Shown here: positions 24,945 through 34,200 of the stretch, in pieces
Layout of the letters: each line of letters begins with the position of its first letter
Position numbering within the stretch: position 1 is the stretch's first letter
Source: SCBR16-9 sp964537975
Lineage (GTDB): Bacteria; Hydrogenedentota; Hydrogenedentia; Hydrogenedentales; SCBR16-9
Reading direction: 5' to 3'
DNA length: 64,000 nt
NCBI GenBank assembly: GCA_964537975.1
Contig: CAZIDP010000004.1
Span: 88,947 to 152,946 of the forward strand
The notes under the pieces: generated by a model
The model's input: only the letters and a program-made list of their open reading frames with translations
Told to the model about the DNA's origin: nothing
Databases searched by the model: none
Translations under genes and position numbers: made by a program

Positions 24945-26153
24945 TTATGATTCAGCCATCGAAATATCCGTGTTTTCTTTCATTGGGATAACCTGAATTT
25001 CAAAATCGTCAATAATGTCCGGCCAGAATGCTATTTCACCATGAAACCGCAATGTCCATTTGATTACATTATTGGGCGCCTTAAATGAATGCATAGTATA
25101 TTCAGGGATGACCACCTGAATCATACCACGCACCATTTCTGTGCGTTGCGCTGTGTCTAATATCAAAATCTTTTCAAACTCATTATTGCTGGTTGATGTC
25201 TTGGTACCTTGGCGATAGGTGGCAGACTCAGTACCGATGAGATAGATTTTAAGATTTCGGATTCGCTCCACACTGCGATCAAATCGCCAAAATAATTCTG
25301 CTGCCTGGCCCAGCGGTATTGTACCTGGGGTAAGTGTAAGATGGGGGTGTGGATTAAACAAAGTAAGAAACTGATATATGCAAAATCCAACAACACCCAA
25401 ACCAATAAGAACAAAAGGAAGCAGAAAAAATGCAGAAAAAACACTTGATATACCACCTGAAGAAAAAATACCCCACGCAATAGCGCTTATTATGCCATTC
25501 CAAATAGCAGTGAAAATCAACAGAATAATAAATGTAGTCAGGCGTCCCTGGACTGGGTGCAATTCAATAGTACTGTTGCTCTCCAAGGGCAAGGCATCGG
25601 TGAAGGTACCTTTATGAGACAAGGCATTTCCTTTAATGTTGATTAATCCGAAAACTATCACCAGGACACCGGCACCAGTAAAAATTAATCCGAACAGACC
25701 AATTAAATACCCCAATCGAAACTCACGCAGTAGAATGGCTTCTGCAGGATTATCCGGGTTGACATAACACGTAGCACTACTGCCCGGCGGATATTGAGCT
25801 ACGACATCGGCTTTGGCGCTCCTGCCAGACGAGGAACCGGAAGTAAAATCAACTTGATCGGAAATATAGTCTTGCTCATGTGGGCCTGTGAGATACGTAT
25901 ACTGATAAGTAATTGCAATGCTGTACGTTGTGCTGTCGCTGCCACGATGCTCCCGGACTTCACTTTTTACGATCATGCACGGAATGGCTTCCCATCCTTG
26001 CGCAATCCACCATTTATGCATCGGGAGTCCGGTCAAGCCTATAAATATACCGAGACCAACAACAATAAAAATGCTGGCGAAGAGCACCAAACCAAGTCCT
26101 GTAAATTTAGTTGGCACTTTATTTCGTGTTGAAATGGCTTTTTTTTTATGCAT
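24945..26153 (-). CDS. DUF3592 membrane protein with C-terminal arrestin-like domain
   Basis: A ~402-residue protein. After a basic N-terminus comes a membrane span (~20-42), then a DUF3592 extracytoplasmic domain with IPCMIVKSEVREHRG and the hallmark CYVNPDNPAEAILL, then a second span (~150-170). A further span pair (~215-265) precedes the arrestin-like C-terminus (HPHLTLTPGTIPLGQAAELFWRF, MHSFKAPNNVIKWTLRF). A TTG at 26162 is in frame; the ATG at 26153 lies inside a tiny upstream reading frame. First gene of the three-gene unit. DUF3592 has no known function. Confidence 0.7.
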   Translation of the reverse strand: MHKKKAISTRNKVPTKFTGLGLVLFASIFIVVGLGIFIGLTGLPMHKWWIAQGWEAIPCMIVKSEVREHRGSDSTTYSIAITYQYTYLTGPHEQDYISDQVDFTSGSSSGRSAKADVVAQYPPGSSATCYVNPDNPAEAILLREFRLGYLIGLFGLIFTGAGVLVIVFGLINIKGNALSHKGTFTDALPLESNSTIELHPVQGRLTTFIILLIFTAIWNGIISAIAWGIFSSGGISSVFSAFFLLPFVLIGLGVVGFCIYQFLTLFNPHPHLTLTPGTIPLGQAAELFWRFDRSVERIRNLKIYLIGTESATYRQGTKTSTSNNEFEKILILDTAQRTEMVRGMIQVVIPEYTMHSFKAPNNVIKWTLRFHGEIAFWPDIIDDFEIQVIPMKENTDISMAES

Positions 26154-26169
26154 CGTAAACAACGGTCAT
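26146..26169 (-). promoter_or_regulatory. Seven-codon leader frame overlapping the DUF3592 start
   Basis: On the minus strand GAGG (26175-26178) is followed 5 bases later by ATG ACC GTT GTT TAC GAT GCA TAA. This mini-ORF encloses the ATG of the DUF3592 gene in another frame, and the larger gene has no good ribosome site of its own. Coupled re-initiation is a reasonable reading; it could also be chance. Confidence 0.35.
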
Positions 26170-26450
26170 TATTTCCTCAACGGTTGTTGTCTTATATCCA
26201 GCTAAAATATTTGTCAACCTTATTGTTGTTGGCGACATTATTGACACAATCGTATCCTGCTTCATTGTCAACTATATTAAACCGCCAAAATTGAATAAGG
26301 CAAAATTTAACAATCCGGTTTGTTGGGCTGATATTGGCATTTATGTTAAGCTTACCTCAACAAACAGGGTTGGTATGTTACCTTGGGATACATCAAAACA
26401 AAACGCCGGATGTCAGGAAATACATTCCGGTGACAGCATGAGGATTCGGA

Positions 26451-27554
26451 ATGAAACGGATAGTAGTCTGGGGAACTCTGATTGGTGCAGTCATCATGAA
26501 TTGCATTGCACTGGCACAGGCACCTGTGTTGAACCGTATGGATATTGTAGAACGGTCTACGCCTGCCGGTCCGGTTGCCACAGTTGATGGCAACCCCGTA
26601 GACAGAGAAGAGTACCTTTTTTTATATCATGCCCATCTGGCGGCCATGACGCAAGGGGAGTCGTCAGGTAATATTAAAGACAGCACCCGTGTACGTGCTG
26701 GTATCGCGGCATTGGGAGAGCTGATCCAGCGCGAGATCATCTTCCAGGAGGCCAAAAAACGTGGTATCAGTATACCGGACAGCGAAATACGTACTGCATT
26801 GGAAAATGAATTTAAGATGTTACAAGAAGACCTGCAGCGTAGTGGTGAAAGTGCGATGAGTATCGAGCAATTACTGGAACGTGCCGGTCAAAGCTATGAA
26901 GATGCTTTTGAAAAAATGCGGAAATCCCTTCTTGTACGCCGCGCAAGCGAAGTTATTGCTCGTGAAGCCAATGTAACTGTGTCAGACAGTGAAGTGCAAG
27001 ATTTTTACCAGAATAACTCGGAAATTTTCCGGCAGCAGGGCCTGATACATCTACGTCAGATTTTTGTGAAACCCAAAGCACAAGTAGTTCGCCAGGCAAC
27101 AGAGGAACAATGGGCAGAGGCACGGCAAACACTCGAACAAGCCTTGGCTCGAATACGTGCTGGGGAAAGTTTTGAAGGCGTAGCACGTGCCGTATCTGAA
27201 GCACCCAATGCGGCACAAGGCGGAGATTTGGGCATGCTTCCCGCCATTCAACTTCCTCCATTTTATCTGGAGGCTGCAAGTCGTATGCGTTCAGGTGAAA
27301 TCAGCGATATTATTCGTAGCGAACATGGATTGCACCTGATACTATTGGTTGCCACAGAGGATGAAAAAAATTTTACCTTGGAAGAAGCACGGGAAGAAAT
27401 TCGCAGTTATCTTTTATTGAATAAGCAAGAAGATGTTTTGGACGATTTTGTACAGCCAATTATCACCAATCAAAACCGTGTAAAAACATACCTGCAACTT
27501 GAACGCAATCTGGCAAATACAACCGAGCTGGATGACCTTTGGGAAACGCCGTGA
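26451..27554 (+). CDS. SurA/PpiC-type periplasmic peptidyl-prolyl isomerase
   Basis: A 367-residue protein with signal peptide (ending about IALAQAPVL). A SurA-like N-terminal domain covers residues ~40-185 (VATVDGNPVDREEYLFLYHA, GELIQREIIFQEAKKRGI). A parvulin domain covers ~195-300 (HLRQIFVKPK, AQGGDLGMLP, SEHGLHLILLV). It should act as a periplasmic foldase or chaperone for outer-membrane or surface proteins. A GAGGA site precedes the ATG. The stop overlaps the ATG of the M23 peptidase gene (TGATG), so the two are co-translated. Confidence 0.9.
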   Translation: MKRIVVWGTLIGAVIMNCIALAQAPVLNRMDIVERSTPAGPVATVDGNPVDREEYLFLYHAHLAAMTQGESSGNIKDSTRVRAGIAALGELIQREIIFQEAKKRGISIPDSEIRTALENEFKMLQEDLQRSGESAMSIEQLLERAGQSYEDAFEKMRKSLLVRRASEVIAREANVTVSDSEVQDFYQNNSEIFRQQGLIHLRQIFVKPKAQVVRQATEEQWAEARQTLEQALARIRAGESFEGVARAVSEAPNAAQGGDLGMLPAIQLPPFYLEAASRMRSGEISDIIRSEHGLHLILLVATEDEKNFTLEEAREEIRSYLLLNKQEDVLDDFVQPIITNQNRVKTYLQLERNLANTTELDDLWETP

Positions 27555-29473
27555 TGTTTGCTGTTGTCGGTTTAATGTTGGGTATGCTGCTGGCACAACC
27601 CGAAACACAGAATTACCATTGGCCCCTGGATATCGCACCACAGTTAACCTCGAGTTTTGCCGAGTACCGCTCCGGACGCTTTCATGCTGGCATTGACCTG
27701 CGTACAGGTGGAATAGGACCAGCCGTATATGCTGCGAACGATGGTTATGTTTCCCGTATTATGTGTTCTCCCTGGGGTTATGGTAAGGCAATTTATCTTC
27801 AACTTGCAGATGGCAACATTGCTGTCTATGCCCACCTGGATGATTATTTCCCCGAACTACGTGATCATATCCGGCGTGAACAACACCAAAGACAGGCTTA
27901 TGTAGTCGATCTTGAATTTGAGCCACATCAATTTCCAATACATCGGGGGCAACATATTGCTGCTGCGGGTATGACGGGTATAGGTGCGCCACACTTGCAT
28001 TATGAACTGCGTGATTCACAACAACGTCCCGTCAATCCAAGGTTGTTGGGACTGAGCTGGCCCGATAATATCCGTCCCCAGGTAAATCAAGTACTGGTCG
28101 TTCCTCGTGAAGGGCTGGGGACCGTGAATGGTGACTTCTTGCCTGTCATACTGGAAGCGACGAATCGGGGAAGTGGGCAATACACAACAGAACCAATACG
28201 AGTCTCTGGTGAAATCGGTTTTGGACTGGATGTCGTAGACCCGGGTACGGGCGGATATCGCCTCGGCGTTCATCGTATGCGTCTGCTCGCTGATGGCAAT
28301 GAGCATTTTCGCATGCAACATGACATTCTGGACTATGATCATAACCGGAATGGCGTGGTGTGCTATCACCCATTCTATCTCGATAAAGGTCGGTTTCTAC
28401 TCCTGTGGCGCTGGCCGGGCAACATGACGCCCAGCTATTCCTATAGCCCGGAAAAAGGCTGGTTGAACGTTGACTCATTAACAAGTAACGCTGTCGTCAT
28501 AGAAATTAATGACTTCCATGAGAACACTGCTACACTGACGATTCCTATCCAACGAGAAACAGTACCAGCTTCTTTTTCACCGGGCATTTCCTCACAATCT
28601 GGCGAGGTCACGTATACAGTTTATGGCAATGCTTTGCTCGTTTCGGTAGTATTTCCAGAGCAAGAAGAAATTGCGCCACAATTATTGATTGAAACCGCTG
28701 CTGGTATTGAAAACAATGCCTTTGTACGCGTCAATGATACCACATGGCGAGCTACATTTCGCCCCACTCTTTCCGAAAAATATGACCTCAATGTGAATCA
28801 TCCCAGGATCAATTCGGAAGCACCGCAAACCATTGCTGCGTTTGTACGCAGCGATACATCGCGTAAATTCACTTTACATAATGTAGAAATTGAAGCGGCT
28901 TCTGACAGTCCACATGGTGTGTTGTTTGTTGGTGTCGAACCAGTATCGCGTGGCACATCATCTGCATTATACCCACTGGGAGATGCATGGCGAATTTGGC
29001 CTGCACAAAGTCCAGTTGACACTCCAGTTACTTTACGCTTCCCACTGCCTAGCGATTATGAAAATAGTGACCGTGTAGACATGTATCGGCGACGAGGCAA
29101 CAGCTATTCCAGGGAATCCGCGGTTATTGAAGACAATCAACTGGTGATTCGCACGCGACAACTTGGCACCTATCAAGCCATGGAAGACCGGACATCTCCT
29201 CAGGTGTCTGATATCTTGCCCACGCAGGGTTACCACGCCCAGACCCGACGACCTCACATTCGGGCCACTGTCTCGGACGCAGGAAGCGGCATTGCGAACT
29301 GGCGCGTAACCTGTTCCGGCGAATGGCTTCTCGTTAAGTACGATCCAGACCACAGTCGCATCGAGTGGGAACGCGATCATGAACTTCCCAGTGGTTCACA
29401 GACAATACTTTTTGAAGTTACTGATGGAGCAGGCAATGTCTCACGCATAGAGCGAACCGTTGTTGTCCCATAA
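27554..29473 (+). CDS. M23 (LytM) metallopeptidase with beta-sandwich C-terminus
   Basis: This 639-residue secreted protein has a short hydrophobic signal (MFAVVGLMLGMLLAQ). The M23 domain occupies residues ~28-155. Zinc ligands are His44 and Asp48 (HAGIDLRTGG) and His149, with catalytic His147 (GAPHLHYELRD) and VYAHLDDYF between them, so it is predicted active. Roughly 480 residues of beta-rich sequence follow, ending in an Ig-like domain with RPHIRATVSDAGSGIANWRV. M23 enzymes cut cell-wall peptide cross-bridges. It overlaps the PpiC gene by 1 bp. The in-frame TTG at 27539 is not needed. Confidence 0.88.
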   Translation: MFAVVGLMLGMLLAQPETQNYHWPLDIAPQLTSSFAEYRSGRFHAGIDLRTGGIGPAVYAANDGYVSRIMCSPWGYGKAIYLQLADGNIAVYAHLDDYFPELRDHIRREQHQRQAYVVDLEFEPHQFPIHRGQHIAAAGMTGIGAPHLHYELRDSQQRPVNPRLLGLSWPDNIRPQVNQVLVVPREGLGTVNGDFLPVILEATNRGSGQYTTEPIRVSGEIGFGLDVVDPGTGGYRLGVHRMRLLADGNEHFRMQHDILDYDHNRNGVVCYHPFYLDKGRFLLLWRWPGNMTPSYSYSPEKGWLNVDSLTSNAVVIEINDFHENTATLTIPIQRETVPASFSPGISSQSGEVTYTVYGNALLVSVVFPEQEEIAPQLLIETAAGIENNAFVRVNDTTWRATFRPTLSEKYDLNVNHPRINSEAPQTIAAFVRSDTSRKFTLHNVEIEAASDSPHGVLFVGVEPVSRGTSSALYPLGDAWRIWPAQSPVDTPVTLRFPLPSDYENSDRVDMYRRRGNSYSRESAVIEDNQLVIRTRQLGTYQAMEDRTSPQVSDILPTQGYHAQTRRPHIRATVSDAGSGIANWRVTCSGEWLLVKYDPDHSRIEWERDHELPSGSQTILFEVTDGAGNVSRIERTVVVP

Positions 29474-29568
29474 AGACAAGCTGAGCCTTTTATGTTATAC
29501 TCACTTCAAGAAGTGCCAATGAATAAATGATAAAGTGTGTTTTTACATGAGGGGTTGTCAACATCCAC

Positions 29569-30300
29569 ATGACCAACGAAGAAGCGAAAGCACAATATGA
29601 GCAGGCCGTCAAGGAAGTTCGGGCAAAAAACTTTTCATTGGCTTTAAAGCTTTTAGAACAACTTGATCAAGAACGCCCCAATAGCCGTAAAGTTACCCAT
29701 CAACGTATAGTATGCTTGATTCATCTACATCGTTTTGATGATGCAGACAAAGCGTTGTCGCAATTACGCACTCGGGTATCACCAGAAAGTATCGTCGAAC
29801 TCGAAGATGAACTTGCAACAGCACGGTCTCAAGAAACGATGCGTCTTATTGAAGTACGTGAAACAACACACACCAACATTTTTGTAGTCGAAGCGGTTTA
29901 CCCACTGTCAACCTCCCAAGTCACCATTACGGGCTATATGGAATCGGGTCAAATTCGTGCTATGGATTCATTATACATTCGCGGAACCGAAGCACCTATA
30001 CTACGCCTGGGGCCCACAGACAAGCCCATTCCATCATTACACGAAGGCATGCACGGGGTTATGCTGTTGGGGATAAATCCAAGTCTCGTTGCATCTGGCG
30101 ATACATTGACTGTATTGCCCGCAGAATATGATGCACTATCAGAAACAAGTGATATGGAAAACAGCTTGATCGTTGACTCATCTAACGCCTTGGAAACACA
30201 ACCTGACAAAAAAGCTGTGGGCTCACTTCTTCCAAGCATTCTCATCTTATTGTTGATAATCATCATCATTGTCGGCTTGTACAACGTATTTCTTTCATAA
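29569..30300 (+). CDS. Tail-anchored TPR protein with EF-Tu-domain-II-like core
   Basis: A 243-residue protein with three parts. Residues ~1-95 are a TPR-like helical repeat (QYEQAVKEVRAKNFSLALKLL). Residues ~103-183 closely follow the beta-barrel domain II of EF-Tu: IFVVEAVYPLSTSQVTITG, YMESGQIRAMDSLYI, then LHEGMHGVMLLGI and VASGDTL. A linker and one C-terminal hydrophobic helix (~218-241) form a tail anchor with the rest in the cytoplasm. No GTPase domain is present. It is not a known named family to me. It lies between the M23 and PspC genes in the same orientation. Confidence 0.7.
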   Translation: MTNEEAKAQYEQAVKEVRAKNFSLALKLLEQLDQERPNSRKVTHQRIVCLIHLHRFDDADKALSQLRTRVSPESIVELEDELATARSQETMRLIEVRETTHTNIFVVEAVYPLSTSQVTITGYMESGQIRAMDSLYIRGTEAPILRLGPTDKPIPSLHEGMHGVMLLGINPSLVASGDTLTVLPAEYDALSETSDMENSLIVDSSNALETQPDKKAVGSLLPSILILLLIIIIIVGLYNVFLS

Positions 30301-30383
30301 AATATCCGAACTACATCCTCTGGCACTTGCTCCCTCCATGACGATTCGTTATACTGATCTTCTACTATGTTGAGGGAGAATAT

Positions 30384-31223
30384 ATGAAACTGACACCAAA
30401 ACAAGACGCCCTGATTTCCCGTTTTTTGCGTGATGTTAACATGCACCTGGATGCTGGGATATCTGAGCAAATTCGTGAACTAGGCTTGATGCATATACAG
30501 CAAAACATTCACCAGCAGTTGGATGAATTTGATAATGCTGATGACAATATCCCGGATGAACAACTTTATCGGGTACTACGTGATTTAGGTAGTCCGCAAT
30601 CCTTGGCTGCTCTTATAAATGAAGATAAAAATCAACGTCAAAAATCAAGAAATGGAAAGACAAGCCCGGTTTGGCTAGGGGTATGCGCCTGGGTAGCCGA
30701 AATCATGGACCAAGACCCCCGATTGATTCGTCTGCTTGTATTTGTGCTGGGCATGACAACTGGACCTATTGCACTATTCGCCTATATTGGCGTGTTTACA
30801 TATCTGCATAACATGACCGATCAAAGCAATACGCCTCCTCTGCGAAAATGGCCAATCATCGGGCAATTCTTTCTTTATAACACAATTTCACTGGCCTTGC
30901 ACATCGGATCAGGGCTTTTTTTGAAATTAGTGTTTTACCTATACGAAAGCTACTTTCAACAAACAATACCTGACCTCGCAGAATGGGGTTGGCTTGATGC
31001 GTGGAAAGGTACTTTACTGTTTATAATGCTTGCTTTTGGTATCCCCATCTCCATATTGAGTGGCCTTCCCCTCGCGAATGGCTGGAACATCAGCTTACGT
31101 CGATTTCTACAGGCTATGCTTGCACTCTATGCTGTGATATTGTGTTTCGGATTGGCTTCCATGCTTGTCGGACTGCTATTGGATTCAATTGATGAAATCC
31201 GCCCAATGCTGGGCCAGCTTTAA
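30384..31223 (+). CDS. PspC-domain membrane protein with N-terminal HAAS-like domain
   Basis: A 279-residue protein. Residues 1-80 resemble HAAS/DUF1700 domains, helical with a terminal LRDLGSPQSLAAL motif. Residues ~93-137 match PspC: WLGVCAWVAEIMDQDPRLIRL, then a membrane helix with GPIALFAYIGV. Four further hydrophobic segments follow. PspC domains sense or respond to membrane stress through the Psp system, though no pspA or pspB is nearby. The GAGGGAGA site precedes the ATG at 30384. It lies 84 bp downstream of the tail-anchored gene and is probably co-transcribed. Function inferred only at domain level. Confidence 0.75.
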   Translation: MKLTPKQDALISRFLRDVNMHLDAGISEQIRELGLMHIQQNIHQQLDEFDNADDNIPDEQLYRVLRDLGSPQSLAALINEDKNQRQKSRNGKTSPVWLGVCAWVAEIMDQDPRLIRLLVFVLGMTTGPIALFAYIGVFTYLHNMTDQSNTPPLRKWPIIGQFFLYNTISLALHIGSGLFLKLVFYLYESYFQQTIPDLAEWGWLDAWKGTLLFIMLAFGIPISILSGLPLANGWNISLRRFLQAMLALYAVILCFGLASMLVGLLLDSIDEIRPMLGQL

Positions 31224-31285
31224 TCATAAAGTCGAGAATATCTAAAAAATTCTTTACGGTACACTTTTCAAATGCATCTGGAACA

Positions 31286-34200
31286 CTACGATAAAAATTG
31301 CTTTCGTCTAAGATAAAATACACCTGCCAGCGGAAATAAAAACAGGAGTGCCAAATAACGTACAGGCACTTCTTTTTCTATGTAATCGTAATTGAAAGGA
31401 TCAGAAGCGAGGTTGGGGTTACCTGCAAGGTCTTCACACACACCAGCCGGTATCTGTAAGGTCACTTCGCCAGTAGCCAGCGGGTAAACATCAACAGAAA
31501 AAGTTCCTCCTTCTCCTGATAAATTGTATAATTCCGCATTGGTTACTGCAATGTTCTCTATCCCAAAACCCACCACTTCTTCACTGAATAGAATCTCCAC
31601 AGGTATGGGATTATCATGGAGTTGGTCGGTTGCAATAGAGGCGATAGCCACTGTAGGTGCTACGGTATCAACAACAATGGTATGGCTTCCCACAGCGCTC
31701 CAACGACCTGTTGAGTGTAGTTCTTGTACGTAGAGGGTATAATCCCCATCAGCAAGGGGAGAGTCAGGACTGTATCCTGTTGAACCGCTTAATTCCTCAA
31801 ACCAGTTGTCCACTTCCCAACCGAAGCGGTATGTTTCAATTCCACTATTAGAAGTCCAAGACCACACCGGTTGTGTGTTGTTGGTGAATGCATCACCAGT
31901 AATTTCTGGTGCTGGTGGTGGGTCCCCTAATTCAATGGCAATTTCAATATCGTCCAATCGAAGAGCTGCACGCGCACCACTGTCCCCACCAACATGGCGG
32001 TAACGCCACAATAATTGAACATAAGGCTGGCCCAGAATAGCTTCCGGAAACGGAACAGGATCAAAAGTTTTTGTATGGCCATCAAGATTAACCATGTACG
32101 CTTGGGGTAAACCATTTTCGTCTGTTAAGTCAAAGAAGGGACCTGTGTGACCTACACGATATTGAACACGAATTTCATAGGACCGACTATTGGTTTGCAG
32201 TGTGCCTCCAACCCAGGAGATCTGAGCGAGACCTTGCAGGGCAGTAGTGTCCAGCGCCAACAAAGCACCGCCCAAATCACGATCCCGACCTGTATTAATA
32301 AATGAAATGCCGTCTGTTCCCAAACCGTTAAGCCGAGTGCGTCGCGTATTGTTGTAAGGAAATCCAATCGACGCAGCATCGTCATCATGATACTCTTCAA
32401 CTGGAATATAATACGCATATTCCAAAGGGGTATGCAGGGTTGGATCAGCCTGATTGGACTGTAGAAACATCATGTGCTCAGGACAGCTGAATTCGGGGCT
32501 TTCCGGGCTCCAATAATCAAATTGGAACGCATCAGCACTTAGTGGATAGGCTTGTGGATACACTAACACACGAAATGTAGTTACAGCAGCTGGGTACAGA
32601 CCATCAGAGACTTCCAATGTCACTTCGGTGTCACCCCGCAAATGCGGAGTGATTGTAAGCATGTCATCACTTATCTCAGCAGAAAGAATGAATGGCCTGT
32701 CAACAGTTACGGTATATTCAAGTTCCGACTCGGCAGAGAAGCTAAAAACAGTATTGAGGTCAATTGATATAGGAGTTCCCTGCTCAATTAACGATTGCAC
32801 TGGTAAGTCTCTAACTACTTGCGGTGGTAATGATTCTGTTTTTAGACGTATATAGATATCATCTAATCGAAGTTCTGCTCTTGCCCCACTATCGCCTCCC
32901 ACATGATGGTAACGCCATAATAACTGGATATAAGGTTGATGATACGCATCCTGGGGCAGATAAACCGGACCCAGTGTTTCGCTATGGCCATCTTCTCCAA
33001 CAGGGTACAAGACAGGGAGACCGTTCAAGATGACATCGTTAAAGGCACCAGAGTTCCCTATACGATATTGCAATCTTAATTCATAGGCCCGCGTATTGGT
33101 CAGTTCGGTACCGCCCAGCCACGCAATACTGACCGGATGGTCTATCCCTGTGGTATCCAATGCCAGCAATGCGCCGCCCAGATCACGATCCCGACCTGTG
33201 TTTATAAAAGAAATACCTGCATCATCAAGCCCATTCAGGCGTGTTCTACGTGTTGCTTTGTAGGGAAAGCCAATACTATCCGAATCATCATTATGGTAAT
33301 CGTCATGAGGTATAAAATAGGCATATTCTAACGGCGAATCCAGAACTGGATCACTTCGATCACTCTGTAAAAACAACATATGCTCAGGATATGTGAATTC
33401 TGGAAGCTCTTGTGACCAGGCAGTAAATTGAAAATCACCCTCCTGTACCCGGTGCGCTGCCGGATTGACCAGTACATGAAAACTGGTTTCTACACTTGGG
33501 TTAATTCCATCGGAAACGGTTACTACCACAGTTGCATCACCACGTTGCAATGGAATGAGTGACAATAGGGTGTTATTAATCTCGGCTGTCAATACAGATG
33601 GATTTGTCGTTACAGTTGAGTACTGTAATTCGGTTGCGCTTGCCTGGAATATGTTACGCAAGTCGATATCTGCTTGTAGCCCTTGCTCAATTAGATATTG
33701 CGTCGGAATGGGATTGATAATTTGAGGTGGTAATACAATATCACCGACTGGTGTACCTTCCAGGGTAATATTGTCAAAACGGTTGTTCCCGGAACTATTT
33801 CCAGCATCAGCTCCTGTAAAAAGGATTCGCACTGCAAAATCTGGGTTGTTATTTATTTCCGTAATGGTCGAAAAATCAACTGTTTCAAGTTGATAATCAG
33901 CGGTAACTTCAATTGCGTCTCCGAATAACAACCAATTACCATCAGGTGATGTACGATAATGAATAGATTGGTACTGCGCGCCATTGTTGGTCCGTGTCAC
34001 AGCATAACGAAGTATCAAATTGTTATAACCAGTGGATGGCATGGCAAGCAGTAATTCGCGTGTGTCTGCCGGATTACGTACACGCAATCCATAACCTTCA
34101 ACAGTATCAAGCTGTGCATTGATGAGGGTACCATCATTCACACGGTCCATGTAGCCACTTCCTGAACCGGGATAGGTAATCTGAGCATCTCCGATAAAAC

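Noticed and set aside
26228..26245. Sigma-54-like TTGGCGACATTATTGAC upstream of ppiC
   Set aside because: The -12 GC is GA, which breaks the invariant element.
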